This document shows, one piece after another, positions 1-6,245 of a DNA stretch of 8,734 nucleotides. Each line of letters opens with the position of its first letter. Positions within the stretch are counted from its first letter, which is position 1. This stretch comes from Pseudomonadota bacterium (GTDB lineage Bacteria > Pseudomonadota > Gammaproteobacteria > Xanthomonadales > Rhodanobacteraceae). A program made the position numbers and the translations under genes. The stretch lies in the NCBI GenBank assembly GCA_021787175.1, contig JAJYMF010000335.1, forward strand, positions 1 to 8,734, in the 5' to 3' direction. The notes below the pieces were generated by a model. The model was not told the DNA's origin and made no database searches. It saw nothing but the letters and a program-made list of their open reading frames with translations.

Positions 1-1185
1 CGATCTACGGTCAAGGCGCGCGAGCTGTACCTGCGCATGCTGCGCACGCTGGCGCAGACCGGCAACGGCTGGATCTGCTTCAAGGACCGCGCCAACGCCA
101 CCTGCAACCAGACCGCCGAGCCCGCGCACGTCGTGCATCTGTCGAACCTGTGCACCGAAATCCTCGAGGTCACCTCAGGCGAGGAGACCGCGGTCTGCAA
201 CCTCGGCTCGATCAACCTGGCGCGACACGTGACCGACGGCGCGTTCGACTTCGACCAGCTGGCGGCGACGGTGCGTCTGGCGGTGCGCCAGCTCGACCGC
301 GTGATCGACCTCAACTACTACCCGATCGAGTCGGCGCAGCGCGCCAACCGCAAGTGGCGTCCGGTCGGGCTGGGCGTGATGGGCCTGCAGGACGTGTTCT
401 TCCGGCTGCGGCTGCCGTTCGACTCGCCGCAGGCGCTGGCGCTGTCGACGCGCATCGCCGAGGCGATCTGCTACCACGCGCTGTCGGCCTCGTGCGATCT
501 GGCCGTGGCGCAGGGCGCGCATCCGGGCTTCGGCGAGACGCGCGCGGCGCGCGGCGTACTGCCATTCGACCACTGGCCCGACGCGCAGCCGCAGGACGCC
601 GCGCGCTGGCAGGCGCTGCGCGAGCGCATCGTCGCGCAGGGCCTGCGCAATTCGCTGCTGATCGCGATCGCGCCGACCGCGACCATCGCCTCGATCGCCG
701 GCTGCTACGAATGCATCGAGCCGCAGGTCAGCAATCTGTTCAAGCGCGAGACGCTGTCGGGCGATTTCCTGATGGTCAACCGCTATCTGATCGACGAGCT
801 GAAGACGCTGGGCCTGTGGACCGAGCCGATGCGCGAGGCGATCAAGCACGCCGAGGGCTCGATCCAGGGCATCGGCGTCATTCCCGAGCCGCTGCGGCAG
901 ATCTACCGCACCGCGTGGGAGCTGCCGCAGCGCGCGCTGATCGACCTCGCTGCCGCGCGCGGCGCCTGGATCGACCAGAGCCAGTCGCTCAACCTGTTCA
1001 TGGAAAACCCGACGATCGGGCCGCTGTCGTCGATGTACATGTACGCCTGGAAGCGCGGCCTGAAGACCACTTATTACCTGCGCTCGCGGCCGGCGACGCG
1101 CATCGCCAAGACCACCGCGGCAGCGCCGGCCGAGGCCCTGGCCTGCGCGCTGGAGAATCCCGAGCACTGCGAGGCCTGCCAGTGA
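1..1185 (+). CDS. nrdA: Ribonucleoside-diphosphate reductase, alpha (large) subunit, class Ia; 5' end missing
   Basis: This is the C-terminal 394 residues of the catalytic subunit that reduces ribonucleoside diphosphates to deoxyribonucleotides in the cytoplasm, working with NrdB. The frame is open from base 1, so the gene starts left of the window and the ATG at 37 is internal. Numbering from the window edge, the catalytic loop NLCTE gives Asn49, Cys51 (thiyl radical) and Glu53, matching E. coli N437, C439 and E441. Cys66 in TAVCNLGS matches the redox-active C462. The radical-transfer pair Tyr358-Tyr359 (KTTYYL) matches Y730/Y731. The protein ends CEACQ, whose Cys390 and Cys393 are the mobile tail pair that re-reduces the active site; the spacing is CxxC, against Cx4C in E. 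coli. The partner of Cys66 (C225) and any ATP cone lie outside the window. The stop codon overlaps the nrdB start, so the two form an operon. The family assignment is secure. Confidence 0.97.
   Translation, partial: RSTVKARELYLRMLRTLAQTGNGWICFKDRANATCNQTAEPAHVVHLSNLCTEILEVTSGEETAVCNLGSINLARHVTDGAFDFDQLAATVRLAVRQLDRVIDLNYYPIESAQRANRKWRPVGLGVMGLQDVFFRLRLPFDSPQALALSTRIAEAICYHALSASCDLAVAQGAHPGFGETRAARGVLPFDHWPDAQPQDAARWQALRERIVAQGLRNSLLIAIAPTATIASIAGCYECIEPQVSNLFKRETLSGDFLMVNRYLIDELKTLGLWTEPMREAIKHAEGSIQGIGVIPEPLRQIYRTAWELPQRALIDLAAARGAWIDQSQSLNLFMENPTIGPLSSMYMYAWKRGLKTTYYLRSRPATRIAKTTAAAPAEALACALENPEHCEACQ
1171..1185 (+). promoter_or_regulatory. nrdB ribosome-binding site and GTGA stop/start overlap
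   Basis: The sequence GAGG at 1171-1174 lies seven bases before the GTG at 1182, within the last nrdA codons. The last base of the nrdA glutamine codon plus its TGA stop form GTGA, so the nrdB start overlaps the nrdA stop. This arrangement is typical of translational coupling, which would help keep the two subunits in proportion. The coupling itself is inferred. Confidence 0.55.
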
Positions 1186-2189
1186 GCGCGCGCCTGCTCG
1201 ATCCCGGCTTCGCGTTGACCCTGCGGCCGATGCGCTACCCGCAGTTCTACGCGATGTACCGCGACGCGGTACGCAACACCTGGACCGTCGAGGAAGTGGA
1301 CTTCGCGCCCGACGTCAACGACCTGCGGCAGAAGATGACGCCGGCCGAGCGCCACCTGATCGAGCGCCTGGTGGCGTTCTTCGCCACCGGCGACTCGATC
1401 GTGTCGAACAATCTGGTGCTCAACCTCTACAGACACATCAACGCGCCCGAGGCGCGCATGTACCTGTCGCGCCAGCTCTACGAGGAGGCGCTGCATGTGC
1501 AGTTCTACCTGACCCTGCTCGATACCTATCTGCCCGACCCCGACGCGCGCCAGCGCGCCTTCGCCGCGGTCGAGAACATTCCCTCGATCCGCCGCAAGGC
1601 CGGGTTCTGCTTCAAGTGGATCGATTCGGTGCAGGCGCTGGAGCGGCTGGAGTCGCGCGAGCAGCGCCGCCAGTTCCTGCTCAACCTGATCGGCTTCGCC
1701 TGCTGCGTCGAGGGATTGTTCTTCTTCGCTGCGTTCGCCTACGTGTACTTCCTGCGTTCGCGCGGCCTGCTGCACGGCCTGGCCTCGGGCACCAACTGGG
1801 TGTTCCGCGACGAGTCGGGGCACATGGCGTTCGCCTTCGAGGTGATCCGCACCCTGCGCGAGGAGGAGCCCGGGCTGTTCGACGACCGCCTGCGCGGCGA
1901 GGTCGAGGCGATGCTCGAGGAGGCGATCGACTGCGAGGCGCGGTTCGCCGACGACGTGCTGGGCGGCGGCGTCGCCGGGCTGGCGCCGGCGGCGATGCGC
2001 CAGTATCTGGAGTACGTCGCCGACCAGCGCCTGGTCCAGCTCGGCATGCCGCGGCGTTACGGTGCCGCAAATCCGTTCGCCTTCATGGATCTGCAGGACG
2101 TGCAGGAGCTGACCAACTTCTTCGAGCGGCGGGTGTCGGCCTACCAGGTCGGGGTCGAGGGCGAACTGGCGTTCGATGCCGCGTTCTGA
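1182..2189 (+). CDS. nrdB: Ribonucleoside-diphosphate reductase, beta (small, radical-generating) subunit, class Ia
   Basis: The 335-residue R2 protein houses the di-iron centre and tyrosyl radical that start NrdA catalysis. All six metal ligands are present: Asp71, Glu102, His105, Glu177, Glu211 and His214 (E. coli D84, E115, H118, E204, E238, H241). The radical tyrosine is Tyr109, four residues after His105, so this is not a radical-Tyr-lacking class Ic protein. Trp34 in WTVEEVD matches W48, Phe181 matches F208, and Tyr321 in the tail motif YQVG matches Y356 of the radical-transfer path. The C-terminal peptide that docks on NrdA ends FDAAF. The chosen start is GTG at 1182, which shares GTGA with the nrdA stop and has GAGG seven bases upstream. 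The next ATG (1230) would remove 16 residues that look like normal R2 N-terminus (LLDPGFALTLRP). The reading frame stays open far upstream through nrdA, but that part is only a shadow. The length is at the short end for the family. Confidence 0.97.
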   Translation: MSARLLDPGFALTLRPMRYPQFYAMYRDAVRNTWTVEEVDFAPDVNDLRQKMTPAERHLIERLVAFFATGDSIVSNNLVLNLYRHINAPEARMYLSRQLYEEALHVQFYLTLLDTYLPDPDARQRAFAAVENIPSIRRKAGFCFKWIDSVQALERLESREQRRQFLLNLIGFACCVEGLFFFAAFAYVYFLRSRGLLHGLASGTNWVFRDESGHMAFAFEVIRTLREEEPGLFDDRLRGEVEAMLEEAIDCEARFADDVLGGGVAGLAPAAMRQYLEYVADQRLVQLGMPRRYGAANPFAFMDLQDVQELTNFFERRVSAYQVGVEGELAFDAAF

Positions 2190-2196
2190 GCGCAGC

Positions 2197-2209
2197 CCTG
2201 ACGATCAGG
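2197..2209. terminator. Short inverted repeat between convergent nrdB and AMP-ligase genes (weak terminator candidate)
   Basis: The 15-bp gap between the convergent stop codons (2190-2204) and the end of the AMP-ligase gene carry a perfect 5-bp inverted repeat, CCTGA and TCAGG around the loop CGA. It includes the AMP-ligase stop codon. There is no T tract on either side and the stem is short, so a role as a bidirectional terminator is only suggested by position. Confidence 0.15.
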
Positions 2210-3566
2210 ACCCCAGCAGCTCCAGCAGCGTCGCACGCGGCAGCTTGCCGGTGGCGCTGCGCGGCAGGGCGTCGACACGCCGCAGCGGTCGCGGCAGGAA
2301 CACCGGATCGACCATGTCGCGCAGCGCGGCGAGGATCGCCGCTTCGTCGAGCCCGGGCGCCACCACCGCGGCGGCGATGCGGCGCACGCCGGCGGCATCG
2401 GCGCGCTCCAGCTGCACCACCGCGGCGTCGCTCACGCCGGGGATCGCCAGCAGGCGCTGGGTGAGGTCGCCCAGCGAGGCGCGCTTGCCGGCGATCTCGA
2501 TCAGGTCCACGGCACGGCCGGCGAGACGGAAGCGACCATCGGCGGCCAGCTCGATCACGTCGGCCAGGATCACCGGCTCGGCCAGCTGCGGCGCGTCGAC
2601 GCGCATGCCGTCCGGCTGCGGCAGCACCTGCACGCCGCGGTAGGGCGTCCACAGGACGTCTTGCGCCGGCCGGCGCGCGGCGATCACGCAGGTCTCGGTG
2701 GAGCCGAACACTTCCAGCAGCGGCGCGCCGCTGACCGTCTCGATGGCCGCCGCAAGCCGCGGATCCAGCGGCGCGGTTGCCGAGGTGATCGCCTCGCAGC
2801 GCAGCGTCACGCCGGCGTCCAGCAGGGCGCGCAGGTGCACCGGCGTAGCCACCAGCAGGCGCGGTGCGGGCAGGGCCGCCAGCGCCGCGGCGATGTCGGC
2901 GGGCAGGAACGGCCGTCCCGCATCGACCGCGGCCGCGCCCAGCAGGGGCAGCAGCACCGACAGCTCCAGTCCGTACATGTGCTGCGGCGGCACCGTGGCC
3001 AGGATGTTGAAGCGCGGCCCGAGTGCGGCGTCGAACAGCGCCTGGTTGCCGGCGTTGCTGGCGTTGAGCGCGCCCCAGGTCTTGCCCTGCGCGTGCGGCA
3101 GGCCGGTCGATCCCGAGGTGTAGCCGATCACGGCCGTGAGCGCGGCGGCGATGCGCGGCACGCTGGTGCAGGATGCAAACGCCTGCACCGGCCGCGCGAA
3201 CGCGCGGGCGACAAACAGCGACGGTGGCGGCGGATCGAGCGCACGGTCGGACAGCGCCACCGCGCCCGGATGCCGGGCGAGGATCTCGGCCACCGCCTGC
3301 GGCGCGCGTGAGGGCGGCAGCAGGGTGGTGCGGCCGGCGATCAGCGCGGCGGCGAAGCCGAGCAGGAAGGCGTAGCGGTCGTCGCACAGGTTGACGACCG
3401 CATCGCCTGCCGGCAGTTCGGCGGCCAGTGCCTGCGCGTGGGCGATGAACTGGCCGGCGCTGACCACGAGCCCGCCGCGGTGCGCCAGCGGCCGCGTGAG
3501 GTCGCCTGCGGCCAGCGGCAGGCTGTGTGGAAGCGGGGAGCTGAGGATGTCGCCGGGGACCACCAT
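2205..3566 (-). CDS. Stand-alone AMP-binding (adenylate-forming) acyl/aryl ligase
   Basis: This 453-residue soluble protein belongs to the acyl-CoA synthetase/adenylation superfamily, whose members activate a carboxylic acid with ATP to an acyl-AMP and usually pass it to CoA or a carrier protein. Motifs in order: the phosphate-binding loop A3, YTSGSTGLP (149-157), followed by HAQGK where many members have KG; an A4-like PPQHMYGLE (193-201); A5 VFGSTET (286-292); an A7/A8 hinge region AGRAVDLIEIAGKR (349-362); and A10 PRSATGKLPR (435-444) with the probable catalytic Lys441. The usual TGD of A7 is not recognisable: the segment reads DGRFRLAGR. It has no fused carrier or thioesterase domain and no signal peptide. 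The ATG start is fixed by an in-frame TGA 36 bp upstream; the ribosome-binding site is weak (GAG about nine bases before). It lies 56 bp downstream of topA and may be co-transcribed. Size and solitary form resemble aryl-polyene/xanthomonadin AMP-ligases, but no partner gene is visible. The substrate is unknown; the superfamily is secure. Confidence 0.9.
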   Translation of the reverse strand: MVVPGDILSSPLPHSLPLAAGDLTRPLAHRGGLVVSAGQFIAHAQALAAELPAGDAVVNLCDDRYAFLLGFAAALIAGRTTLLPPSRAPQAVAEILARHPGAVALSDRALDPPPPSLFVARAFARPVQAFASCTSVPRIAAALTAVIGYTSGSTGLPHAQGKTWGALNASNAGNQALFDAALGPRFNILATVPPQHMYGLELSVLLPLLGAAAVDAGRPFLPADIAAALAALPAPRLLVATPVHLRALLDAGVTLRCEAITSATAPLDPRLAAAIETVSGAPLLEVFGSTETCVIAARRPAQDVLWTPYRGVQVLPQPDGMRVDAPQLAEPVILADVIELAADGRFRLAGRAVDLIEIAGKRASLGDLTQRLLAIPGVSDAAVVQLERADAAGVRRIAAAVVAPGLDEAAILAALRDMVDPVFLPRPLRRVDALPRSATGKLPRATLLELLGS

Positions 3567-3590
3567 GGGAGATCGCTCGGGTAGGCAGGG

Positions 3591-3616
3591 CGGCGCGCAT
3601 CATGACCCGCGCGCCG
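3591..3616 (-). terminator. 8-bp inverted repeat just after topA (possible hairpin or attenuator)
   Basis: The arms CGGCGCGC (3591-3598) and GCGCGCCG (3609-3616) are perfect inverted repeats around a 10-base loop that contains TCATGA. The repeat begins seven bases beyond the topA stop codon and lies before the AMP-ligase start at 3566. No T tract follows on the minus strand, so it is not a classical intrinsic terminator. It could protect the topA 3' end or reduce read-through into the AMP-ligase gene. G/C-only stems arise easily by chance in DNA of this composition. Confidence 0.3.
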
Positions 3617-3622
3617 TCGCGG

Positions 3623-6139
3623 TCAGCGGTTGCCGTCGTCGGTCGGTGCGGTCTTGCGGGCCGCGGTCTTCTTGGCCGTGGTTTTTTTCGCGGCGGTTTT
3701 CTTCGTCGCGGGTTTCCCGGCCGCGGTTTTCCGGACGGCAGCCTTCTTGACGGCCGCCGGTTTTGCCGGCGCCGCGGCGGGCGCGGCGGTCTTGCGGGCG
3801 GCGGTCTTCTTCGCCGCGCCGGCGCCCTTGCCGCCGCGCGCAAAGCCGCGCTTGGGCCGTACCGGCGCGGCCGCCAGCAGGGTGGCGCATTCCTCGGCGG
3901 TCAGCGTGGCCGGCTCGCGCTCCTTGGGGATGCGCGCGTTCTTCTCGCCGTCGGTGATGTAGGGCCCGTAGCGGCCGTTGAGCACCTGCACGCCGTTGCC
4001 GAAATCCTTGATGATGCGGTTGGCGGCGATCTCGCGCTTCTCGCGCACGCGATCGAGCGCGGCCGCCAGGTCGATGGTGTAGGGATCGTCCTCGGCCTTG
4101 AGCGAGGCGTAGGTGTCGCCCTGCTTGACGAACGGCCCGAAGCGGCCGACGCCGACACTGACCTTTTCGCCTTCGGGCGACAGGCCGAGATCGCGCGGCA
4201 GCTTGAACAGCTGCACCGCGTCGGCCAGCGCGATCGTGTGCATGCTCTGGCAGATCGGCAGCGAGGCGTAGCGCGGCGGATCGCCGGCCTCCTTGCTGCC
4301 GATCTGCGCGAACGGTCCGTAGCGGCCGAGGCGCACGGTGACTTCCTTGCCGCTGACCGGATCGACGCCGAGCGCGCGGGTGCCGGTGGCTTCGCCGCGA
4401 TCGACCGACTCGGTCTTCTCGTCGACCAGCTGCTTGAACGGCGTCCAGAAGCGCTGCAGCAGCGGATGCCAGTCCTCCTCGCCGCGGCTGACCGCGTCGA
4501 GCTCGTCCTCGAGTTTCGCGGTGAAGTCGTAGTCGACGTAGCGGCTGAAGTGCCCGGACAGGAACTTGCCGACCGCGCGGCCGACGTCGGTGGGACGGAA
4601 GCGGCGCTGGTCGAGGGTGACGTACTCGCGGTTGAGCAGCACCTGGATGATGCTGGCGTAGGTCGACGGCCGGCCGATGCCGTATTCCTCCAGCGTCTTG
4701 ACCAGGCTGGCCTCGGAGTAGCGCGGCGGCGGTTCGGTGAAGTGCTGCTCGGCGAGGATGCCGGTCAGCGGCACCACGTCGCCGGCCTCGAGCAGGGGCA
4801 GCTTGCGCGCCTCGTCGTCGTCCTCGGCGTTCTTCTGGTCGCGGCCCTCCTCGTAGACGGCGAGAAAGCCCGGATCGACCACGGTGGTGCCGGTGGCGCG
4901 AAACGCCGCGTCGCCGAGCGGGAACTCGACGCTGACGGTGTTGAGCGTGGCCGGCTGCATCTGGCAGGCGACGGTGCGTTTCCAGATCAGCTCGTAGAGC
5001 TTGCGCTGGTCGTCGTTGAGAAAGGCGGCGATGCCCTGCGGCGTGCGCAGCGCCGAGGTCGGACGCACCGCCTCGTGCGCCTCCTGCGCGTTCTTCGACT
5101 TGGTCTTGTATACCTGCGCCTGCTCGGGCAGCGCACGCGCGCCGTAGTCACGGGCGATCACCTCGCGCAGCTCGGCGACCGCTTCGGACGACAGGCTGGT
5201 GGAGTCGGTGCGCATGTAGCTGATCAGGCCGACGCTGCCCTCGCTGCCCAGCGCCACGCCTTCGTACAGGCCCTGGGCGACGCGCATGGTGCGGCTGGTG
5301 GCGAAGCCGAGCTTGCGCGCGGCCTCCTGCTGCAGGGTCGAGGTGGTGAACGGCGGCGCCGGGCGCCGCTTGCGCTCCTTGCTCGACACCTCACCGACCG
5401 TCAGCCGGCCGCCGGCGGCGGCGCTGAGCGCCGCGCGCGCGGCCTCGGCGTCGGCGGCGTTGGTCAGGTCGAACTGCTCGAACTTCTTGCCGTGCAGCCG
5501 CGTCAGCCGCGCGCCGAAGGCGCCCTGCGGATGCGCCAGTGCGGCCTCGACGGTCCAGTATTCGCGCGCCTTGAAGGCTTCGATCTCCTCCTCGCGCTCG
5601 ACGATCATGCGCAGCGCCGGCGACTGCACGCGCCCGGCCGACAGTCCGCGCTGCACCTTGCGCCAGAGCACCGGCGACAGGTTGAAGCCGACCAGGTAAT
5701 CCAGCGCGCGGCGCGCCTGCTGGGCGTTGATCAGGTCCAGCGACAGCGCGCGCGGATTGGCGACCGCCTCCTTGATCGCGCGCGGCGTGATCTCGCCGAA
5801 CACCACCCGGTGCAGGTCCTTGCCGGCGAGCAGGTCGCGCTCGCGCAGGATCTCGGCGATGTGCCAGGAGATCGCCTCGCCTTCGCGATCGAGGTCGGTG
5901 GCGAGGTAGATGGCGTCGGCCCTGGCGGCGGCGCGCGCGATCGCATCGACGTGCTTCGCGTTGCGCTCGATCACCTCGTAGTTCATCGCGAAGTCGTGCT
6001 CGATATCGACCGCGCCCTCTTTCGGCACCAGGTCGCGCACGTGGCCGTAGGAGGCCAGCACCTCGAAGTCCTTGCCGAGGTACTTGTTGATCGTCTTGGC
6101 CTTGGCCGGCGACTCGACGATGAGCAGATTCTTGGCCAT
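3623..6139 (-). CDS. topA: DNA topoisomerase I (type IA), zinc-ribbon-free with Lys/Ala-rich tail
   Basis: This 838-residue enzyme relaxes negatively supercoiled DNA by passing one strand through a transient break. The N-terminal Toprim domain begins MAKNLLIVESPAKA and carries the metal-binding acids Glu9 and Asp82, Asp84 and Glu86 (TDLDREGEA). The catalytic tyrosine that forms the 5'-phosphotyrosine link is Tyr308 in ISYMRTDST, matching E. coli Y319. LSAGRVQSPALR (166-177) is the conserved block of the central fold. After about residue 590 come three topoisomerase C-terminal repeats marked by GRYGPF, GRFGPF and GRYGPY near 605, 665 and 722. The tetracysteine zinc ribbons of E. coli TopA are absent; the protein has only three scattered cysteines. 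Residues 761-838 are a basic, disordered-looking Lys/Ala/Thr tail. The start fits the conserved N-terminus, although no clear Shine-Dalgarno sequence precedes it. The gene lies 102 bp after the glycosyltransferase, with a promoter candidate in between. Confidence 0.97.
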   Translation of the reverse strand: MAKNLLIVESPAKAKTINKYLGKDFEVLASYGHVRDLVPKEGAVDIEHDFAMNYEVIERNAKHVDAIARAAARADAIYLATDLDREGEAISWHIAEILRERDLLAGKDLHRVVFGEITPRAIKEAVANPRALSLDLINAQQARRALDYLVGFNLSPVLWRKVQRGLSAGRVQSPALRMIVEREEEIEAFKAREYWTVEAALAHPQGAFGARLTRLHGKKFEQFDLTNAADAEAARAALSAAAGGRLTVGEVSSKERKRRPAPPFTTSTLQQEAARKLGFATSRTMRVAQGLYEGVALGSEGSVGLISYMRTDSTSLSSEAVAELREVIARDYGARALPEQAQVYKTKSKNAQEAHEAVRPTSALRTPQGIAAFLNDDQRKLYELIWKRTVACQMQPATLNTVSVEFPLGDAAFRATGTTVVDPGFLAVYEEGRDQKNAEDDDEARKLPLLEAGDVVPLTGILAEQHFTEPPPRYSEASLVKTLEEYGIGRPSTYASIIQVLLNREYVTLDQRRFRPTDVGRAVGKFLSGHFSRYVDYDFTAKLEDELDAVSRGEEDWHPLLQRFWTPFKQLVDEKTESVDRGEATGTRALGVDPVSGKEVTVRLGRYGPFAQIGSKEAGDPPRYASLPICQSMHTIALADAVQLFKLPRDLGLSPEGEKVSVGVGRFGPFVKQGDTYASLKAEDDPYTIDLAAALDRVREKREIAANRIIKDFGNGVQVLNGRYGPYITDGEKNARIPKEREPATLTAEECATLLAAAPVRPKRGFARGGKGAGAAKKTAARKTAAPAAAPAKPAAVKKAAVRKTAAGKPATKKTAAKKTTAKKTAARKTAPTDDGNR
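3626..3859 (-). repeat. Low-complexity repeats encoding the histone H1-like tail of TopA
   Basis: This stretch encodes the last 78 residues of TopA. It consists of imperfect short repeats of the type KKTAA(R/K)KT, with a Pro/Ala-rich break (AAPAAAPAKPAA) in the middle. At DNA level, related units rich in GCGGCGGTCTTCTT recur on the + strand. The coding strand holds several A runs unusual for this GC-rich window, the longest being seven A at 3688-3682. Such tails in other bacterial topoisomerases I bind DNA without sequence specificity and can assist processive relaxation; that role is inferred here. Repeat number probably varies among close relatives. Confidence 0.65.
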
Positions 6140-6210
6140 GCACAGGGGTCCGCGGGAGAGCTTCAGGGTGGCATGCCGGCCCGGAATCGCGCTTCCGTGC
6201 CGCTGTCTTG

Positions 6211-6245
6211 CTTACTTAGGAGCACGCCGGCGAGGACGCTGTCAA
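6211..6245 (-). promoter_or_regulatory. Candidate sigma-70 promoter for topA
   Basis: On the minus strand a perfect -35 hexamer, TTGACA (6245-6240), overlaps the TGA stop of the glycosyltransferase gene. Downstream lies a patch that is A/T-rich for this window (CTCCTAAGTAAGCAAG, 6222-6207). With spacers of 17 or 18 bp the -10 would be CTCCTA or TCCTAA, both poor matches to TATAAT. If real, the leader before the topA ATG is about 65 bases and contains a 5-bp stem, CGGAA/TTCCG, at 6182-6197. Position and -35 quality support it; the -10 does not. Confidence 0.35.

Noticed and set aside
175..1167. 330-codon minus-strand frame opposite nrdA
   Set aside because: Antisense shadow of nrdA with biased composition and no domain.
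150..1181. In-frame upstream extension of nrdB reaching back to 150
   Set aside because: This part reads as Arg/Ala/Gly-rich nonsense over the well-conserved nrdA frame; real NrdB sequence begins at the GTG at 1182.
1182..2189. Possible class Ic (radical-tyrosine-free) NrdB
   Set aside because: Tyr109 is present at the radical position four residues after the His105 ligand, and all ligands are standard class Ia.
2083..3843. 586-codon minus-strand frame over the AMP-ligase gene and the topA end
   Set aside because: It is out of frame with both motif-bearing proteins and is dominated by Arg, Ala and Pro; it is a shadow.
5391..6143. 250-codon minus-strand frame starting next to the topA start
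   Set aside because: It overlaps the Toprim coding region in another frame and has no conserved motif; TopA in its own frame has all the catalytic residues.
6182..6197. CGGAA/TTCCG stem in the topA leader considered as a riboswitch or terminator
   Set aside because: The stem is only 5 bp, no T tract follows, and no known leader motif is recognised.
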